Shown here in pieces: positions 60,001-64,000 of a stretch of DNA of 64,000 nt. A model generated the notes under the pieces. That model worked only from the letters and a program-made list of their open reading frames with translations, was not told the origin of the DNA and ran no database searches. This DNA is from Meandrina meandrites. Taxonomy: Eukaryota > Cnidaria > Anthozoa > Scleractinia > Meandrinidae. The position numbers were made by a program, and so were the translations under genes. Every line of letters begins with the position of its first letter. The stretch's first letter is position 1. The stretch is taken from contig OY855910.1 in the NCBI GenBank assembly GCA_963693305.1, positions 17,320,862 to 17,384,861 on the forward strand, given 5' to 3'.

Positions 60001-62869
60001 ATGCTGTTATTTTCCTTTTTGCTAACACATCTAACAAGTCTTTGTTTTGGGCTGGGAACAGAAAACTGATCAGTTTGCCACCTTCCTTCATAAGATCAGC
60101 TTCATGCACACCTGAAAGATTCTTCTGAGGTGCACGCACCTGCAAGATACATCAGTAAAAAAATTATGTCACATGTGCAACTGCACATAGAACTGGAAAG
60201 GGTCACTGTTACGTGCGGCCCTCGGCAGATTTAATGCTGGCACAATTGGCTATTGACCTGCTATACTACCATCACATCCAGGGGGAAAAAACGGAAAAGT
60301 TCTAGTGGTACGGAACAATGTACAAAACTTGGCCCAGTGTGAAATTGGCCAAATGGTTTGCTAGCTTGAACAGTCAGCTCCTTTTGGGTGTACAAACTAG
60401 ATTGATAGGTCACTGTGGTTGCAAATAGAAGTTCACTAAAAAAATTGAATATAACGCCCTACAGGCTAAACTTTGGGTTATTTGCGATTTTCATATTACT
60501 TTATATTTGAAAGAACTATATGGGCGTTTTGGTGAACTTTTATCAATGAGGACACTTTGTGATGCTTAAATAATAAAGAGCTTGCATCTCATTAGTGGTC
60601 AATCTTGGACATATCTGAAACTTTCTCACCTTAAGAACAATATCTGAGCTAAATGCTTCCTTAGCTGACTTCACTTCTGCTCCAGCAGCAATGTATTCAG
60701 AATCAAGAAACTTTGCTCCAGCACCAGCTCCTGCCTCCACCACTACTTTGAAGCCTTGTTTTGTAAACTGCTTGGCAGCTTCAGGAGACAGGGCAACTCT
60801 CCTTTCCCCTTCATGGATTTCCTTTGGAACACCAATGGTCAGCTGATCATATGGGACACCAGTAACTGACTCTGGGACAGATTTTTCTATTAAACAAAAT
60901 CATAAGCAAAGAAAAAATGTCAAACATCTACAAATAAATTTTTATATTCACCATTTCAAAACATGTCTACGATTGTACGGGTTGTACGATTTTTGGCTGA
61001 AATTGAACATTGCCAAAGCAACTCCAAATTTTGCACGCAGGTTTGTTCCTTTGATTTTGAGATATTAGATAATGTATGCAAAAAACTTGGTTTTTTTGGC
61101 AGCGTCTGTAGGAGTTTTTTGATGAACAAAAAAAGAATTAGAAACCTTTTGTTTGTCACAACAATGGAACCAGCAAAGCTCAACTCATTTCAACTTGCGT
61201 TTTTGCAAATCGGAGTTGTTTATGGACATTAAATTTCCGCCAAAAATCACTTCAATCTGCTTTTTTTCCACTGAATCTTTCAGTTAAAGCTTCTTATAAC
61301 TAGATTTCGCAAAATTGGAACTAATAAACTAATTCTATAATGTTTTCTTTTCTCTGTTTTAATTGTCCACCACCAATGGAAGCATCCTGTCCCTCAGTTA
61401 CAATCCCAATATTTGAAATATATATTTTTTTATTTTTCTCATGATCCCTTCACTCGAAAAGCCATTGAAACTGAATATACATGTATGAAACACAACATAT
61501 CCACTAGCACACATTGATCAAAAAATATTTGTTTGCACTTTATTAGGTCAATCTAAGTCCTAAACATTGATAAGCCAAATTTCTACTTCACTGGCCTATT
61601 AGGCCATATTACCTGTCAGCCTCGCAAGTGGACATAACATCAAACCCTGGTCTTTACGACTGTCCCCATTTTAATTGGCCAATTGCCCAAGCAAACTTCC
61701 CATACAATATAGAGCAGCCAGCCCATCACTGATTGGAAGACAGCCCAGTCTAATGTTTTGGATTAGTACCCAAGATGGCAGGAGGTTTAGACATCAGACA
61801 GAGGTTGGGAGCTTGTTTGGAGCCCATCTTGACAATAACCCAAGAGGCTCATTTTTCCACAAAATGTTCAAGAGGTTCCTTCACTGTAGGTCCCAATAAC
61901 CCTAACACTCAGACATGTAACTGGTTTACAAGTTCATACATACGGCTTGATTCACAAGAAACAGTATTTAGGTTTTGGTTACAATTTGAGCTAGAAGAGC
62001 CCTCATAATTATTTGTTATTAATATTATTAATGAAGTTTAGTGTAAAGTAGGTGGCAGACATTTTATTGTTGGCAGCAAACTCCCTGGCTGCAAGCATAT
62101 TTGACTAGGCTGAACAGAAGTACATGTAGTTTGAAATTGAATCTGGACTTTAGTGCAGCTTCATAGGCTACCTTATATATTACCTTTTGCCTCGTTGGCG
62201 CAGAATCGTACAGTTCCTGCCAGAAGCTTGGGATAGAAATGGCAATCCTAAAAAGATATCAAGTTCTGTGGTCAGCGTCAAGACTTTCATTCTTTTTTAG
62301 TGTATATTATAAATCTATACCTCTGCTGGAGAGAATTCAGTCTTAAGTGTCAGAAAATTTTAATTCTGAGATCTCCATTATATTTTTCTTTCTAGTAGCA
62401 CATATATCTAACCTATATCAAAACCACTCAAATATTTGTTAAAGGGTTTCAAAGTTACACTCCTCCTCATTGTATGGTTCCAGAAAATATCCATACCCTC
62501 CCCATAAAAGGTCATTGGAAATTCTGAGGGAGGGGAGGGGAGAGGCTTTCAAAAAACACCAAACATTGTAATAGAAATTAAGTACAGGAATTCATGAACC
62601 TAAACTGGAATTTCCAGGCATTCAAACCAATACCCCTCTGCTGGTTTCAACCTTTTCTGCTTTTCCTTCAGTTTGACCATCAACAATGATTCCCAGTGAG
62701 CTGGGTGATTAAAAATTGTCTTAAAAACATTCATTTTATCCACAGATGTCTAAAACTTTCAGTAGGTATGAACGATATTATTGGCAAGTGAAATTCATTC
62801 TTACCTTAAATGTGGAACATCTTGGTGAACAAGTTGTCCTTCCATAGCTACCTAATACACTCTTGGTTC
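45093..62869 (-). CDS. NNT: NAD(P) transhydrogenase, mitochondrial (14 coding exons; start exon not placed)
   Basis: Exons on the minus strand: 62869-62805, 62247-62184, 60886-60630, 60139-59824, 55857-55705, 54685-54429, 53825-53531, 52943-52620, 52069-51881, 51284-50811, 50011-49745, 46501-46262, 45998-45820 and 45242-45093. All phases agree and give about 1075 residues, close to the usual 1086. The protein moves hydride from NADH to NADP in the mitochondrial inner membrane, driven by the proton gradient. The first two exons encode a basic, Ser/Cys-rich presequence. Domain I starts at [20 protein letters not shown] and holds [11 protein letters not shown] and [11 protein letters not shown]. 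Domain II has many membrane helices ([30 protein letters not shown]). Domain III binds NADP ([59 protein letters not shown]) and ends KDHYGS. The intron after exon 13 has a GC donor. Confidence 0.95.
46502..48100. other. NNT intron, region without a gene
   Basis: Short related units CACCACAAGATTAGGATG occur near 47070 and 47310, each followed by a CGTTGAGCGCAA / CGTCGAACGCAA block. No gene recognised. Confidence 0.4.
48080..48110 (+). promoter_or_regulatory. Candidate core promoter of the TP53INP-like gene
   Basis: CATAAAAG at 48080-48087 is followed by a perfect CRE (TGACGTCA, 48099-48106) overlapping an ATTGG (reverse CCAAT) box. The ATG is at 48164. The arrangement suggests CREB/ATF and NF-Y control; this is inference. 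Confidence 0.4.
48164..49069 (+). CDS. TP53INP-like: TP53INP/DOR-like autophagy and nuclear coregulator protein (301 aa), nested in an NNT intron
   Basis: A single intronless frame on the strand opposite NNT. Residues 33-42 ([10 protein letters not shown]) match the conserved LC3-interacting motif of TP53INP1/2 (acidic residues, then W36-V-L-V39) at the same distance from the N-terminus. A C-terminal block around residues 192-230 ([14 protein letters not shown], then [13 protein letters not shown]) resembles the conserved family end with its LRR-x-N-x-x-R pattern. Between them lie four LxxL[L/F/I] motifs in similar contexts (SSLQTLI, SSLGILL, SSLEILF, TSLQFLF). The tail is very basic, consistent with nuclear or nucleolar retention. 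Vertebrate members, of about 220-240 aa, shuttle between nucleus and autophagosomes and coactivate transcription; this one is longer. AATAAA lies at 49245-49250. Family assignment rests on motifs and is fairly, not fully, certain. Confidence 0.72.
   Translation: MFSSFSSYVWGSPEGVQETSNETVLFDDSKVTEDDWVLVEEIRNDSGSQEHGRVSSLQTLIEENEPQFNESEKDEVPEPEGSSENDTTDLSDKSSLGILLVDKQSDASDKSSLEILFAEVQPSEGETQDNSDISMKTDETDFGEKTSLQFLFDESLHNHSTIAGKNSASQFTLKPLPDPPIVLAPNTGQSRPFYNRSYSADYYRGVSEVAIKPTVLRRRHVSRNQKRTGDSATALVGQVALQKKAKQPGPEGTSGVGRGEETRRRTRRANSVACAQCDNTHGRRRKRTADKYSGKGGRRNC
49245..49250 (+). terminator. Poly(A) signal of the TP53INP-like gene
   Basis: AATAAA about 175 bases after the stop codon. Confidence 0.65.
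49625..49707 (-). tRNA. tRNA-Leu/Ser-like sequence, probably a pseudogene or SINE head
   Basis: On the minus strand, GTGGCCGAGTGGTT is a Leu/Ser-type box A and CGGGTTCAGGCCC a box-B-like T arm. The length of about 83 suits a long-variable-arm tRNA. The stems pair poorly, so a working gene is unlikely. Confidence 0.4.
50330..50560. repeat. Dispersed CCATGAC-rich repeat in an NNT intron
   Basis: Several CCATGAC units (TTCCATGACC, TCCATGACTT, CCATGACCTA, CCATGACTTT) occur in about 230 bases. Confidence 0.45.
54723..55335. mobile_element. Terminal-inverted-repeat element, about 613 bp
   Basis: Begins CAGGGTTCAAAATA and ends TTATTTTGAACCCTG. A related start, CAGGGCTCAAAATAA, occurs at 63881 near the window edge. 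A poly-C tract lies just outside at 55386-55402. Located in an NNT intron. Confidence 0.55.
56187..56362. mobile_element. Foldback element TTCCAGAAAATATCC family, copy 1
   Basis: GTTCCAGAAAATATCCATAC at the left and GTATAGATATTTTCTGGAAC at the right are inverted copies; GGAATTTCCACT repeats inside. Confidence 0.7.
57356..57510. repeat. Relative of the TTCCAGAAAATATCC family
   Basis: Three tandem-like GGAAATCCAG-AGGGGG units, ending GGGATGTGGATTTTTTCTGG. Another partial copy is at 56549-56650. Confidence 0.5.
62466..62560. repeat. Partial TTCCAGAAAATATCC family copy
   Basis: GGTTCCAGAAAATATCCATA followed by CCCTCCCC and GGAAATTCTGAGGGAGGGG; only the left part is present. It lies in an NNT intron. 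Confidence 0.55.
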
Positions 62870-62879
62870 CTGAAAAATG

Positions 62880-63299
62880 TAACAAGTAGGTAACATGTAA
62901 GTGCAGTTTGCAAGGCTGTGCTCTAAGAAAAACTACAAGGAGCCCAAAGGTTCCAAACTAAGAGATCCAGGGCGCCCAGCATAAAGCTTATATGAAAGAA
63001 ATAAGATTATCTGGTCACCCAAAGGCAAAAGTTAGTGGTCCGAGGCACCTGGGCACCCTTAGAGCACAGCCCTGGACTTCAAATGGCATATTATTGTTCA
63101 AGATGTACAGGCTCTAGAACAAATTAGAACTTCAAATGCCCAGTCCAGAAAGACCTGTCAGTTAGAATTTCCTCTTAGCAGATCAATAAGTTAATTAGAT
63201 TAGATATTATAAATTATCATACAATAATAACATTATTTTAGTTTTTTTGTGTTTGACTATTTAATATTATGATTTTCTACCAATGGCAGGTCTGTTGAA
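62880..63299. other. Region upstream of the first placed NNT exon
   Basis: No start exon with convincing signals was found here. Sequence around 62920-63070 carries imperfect repeats (GGCGCCCAGC, GGCACCTGGGCACCCTTAGAGC). The best start-exon candidate lies in the hairpin repeat at 63300-63510. Confidence 0.35.
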
Positions 63300-63510
63300 G
63301 AAACAAATCCACAAGACCTGTTTATACTTCGCTGCCACTCACCACACATGAACTTGATATTGGCTTTGGAAATCACGCATTACATGGCAAACCTACAGAA
63401 TATTCACTAATCTGCTTGCAGATTAGAGAATAATCTGTAGCTTGAACTGATTCCCAGAATTAACTGTTAACTCTAAGCCAATGAGAAGATAGATAGTAGA
63501 ATAAATTCAG
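63300..63510. repeat. Dispersed hairpin repeat, copy 2
   Basis: Same unit as 3840-4030: GCCACTCACCA, then AATATTCACTAATCTGC, its inverted partner, and CTGATTCCCAGAATTAACTG. On the minus strand it contains ATGTGTG|GTGAGT near 63350, which would join in phase to the first placed NNT exon. Confidence 0.6.
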
Positions 63511-63880
63511 TAATTAGCCTTGTAATTCTCATTAGCCTCAGTAATTTCTAAATTGGTACAATGTATATTGAAAACCCAACCTGCTAGGATTTAGAAAATT
63601 TAGAAAACACCCTGTACAAGAAAGTGTGTGCAAAAAGCTGTACTTCTTTAACTCGATAGAAACACGGAACTAGCACGAGCTGCTGACGTAATAATGGTAG
63701 GAGCAAAAATAATTTTCAAGGGATTTAATTCCTTTTTTCTCGTTGTGTTTTCTGAGAGAAATTTAAAACATGTTTTCTGTGTTCCATCGAGTCATAGAAA
63801 CACTCGTGAAAGTTTGGAGAACTCAAGAAAGTGGTGGAAACACTCGCCTATCAGCTCGTGTTCCCACAGCATTTCTTGTT

Positions 63881-64000
63881 CAGGGCTCAAAATAATTTTT
63901 GAATACTGACCGGTCATGTTGACCGGCCAAATCAATTTTTGCTCGGTCATGTCTTGTTTTTGACCGGTCAAAATACTGAGTATTTACTTTGAAGCAATAG
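63881..64000. mobile_element. Truncated repeat with ACCGGTCA units at the window edge
   Basis: Starts CAGGGCTCAAAATAATTTTT, like the end of the 54723 element, and carries TGACCGGTCA at least twice plus TTGACCGGCCAA. It runs off the window. Confidence 0.45.

Overview
This is a piece of an animal nuclear genome, most likely an anthozoan cnidarian and probably a stony coral. The reasons are short exons with GT/AG introns, AATAAA poly(A) signals, no prokaryotic gene packing, many small TTAA-flanked and foldback elements, a tRNA-derived SINE, LINE remnants, and small secreted precursors with dibasic processing sites. The species call is inference; the eukaryotic structure is read directly.

Layout. 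0-17 kb is repeat-rich and holds three small secretory peptide precursor genes on the plus strand. The first (2-298, cut by the window edge) has three Cys-Leu-x-x-x-Cys peptides, the second (6150-6419) is a precursor with KR and GKR sites, and the third (14304-14573) has one Cys-Leu-Ser-Trp-Glu-Cys peptide. Between them sit a 978 bp terminal-inverted-repeat element, a 641 bp foldback element with 284 bp arms, and SINE and LINE remnants. 17.3-26 kb, minus strand, is a three-exon MARCH1/8-type RING-CH ubiquitin ligase with a long 3' UTR. 29.1-34 kb holds two candidate paralogous genes for small secreted proteins of unknown function (plus strand). 34.8-42.7 kb, plus strand, is a nine-exon secreted astacin metalloprotease with a C-terminal F5/8 type C (discoidin) domain; it departs from family consensus at two active-site positions. 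44-62.9 kb, minus strand, is a nearly complete mitochondrial NAD(P) transhydrogenase gene (NNT) of 14 visible coding exons, whose exons 1-14 join in phase. An intronless TP53INP-like gene (48164-49069) lies antisense inside one NNT intron.

How they relate. No operon-like link is expected. NNT makes matrix NADPH, MARCH directs membrane-protein turnover, TP53INP-like proteins bridge transcription and autophagy, and the astacin works outside the cell. The most novel material is the set of small secreted precursors, above all the Cys-x4-Cys peptide family, and the repeated LxxL[L/F/I] motifs in the TP53INP-like protein.

All exon joins were made by eye from splice consensus, reading phase and family similarity recalled from general knowledge. 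No search or computation was run.
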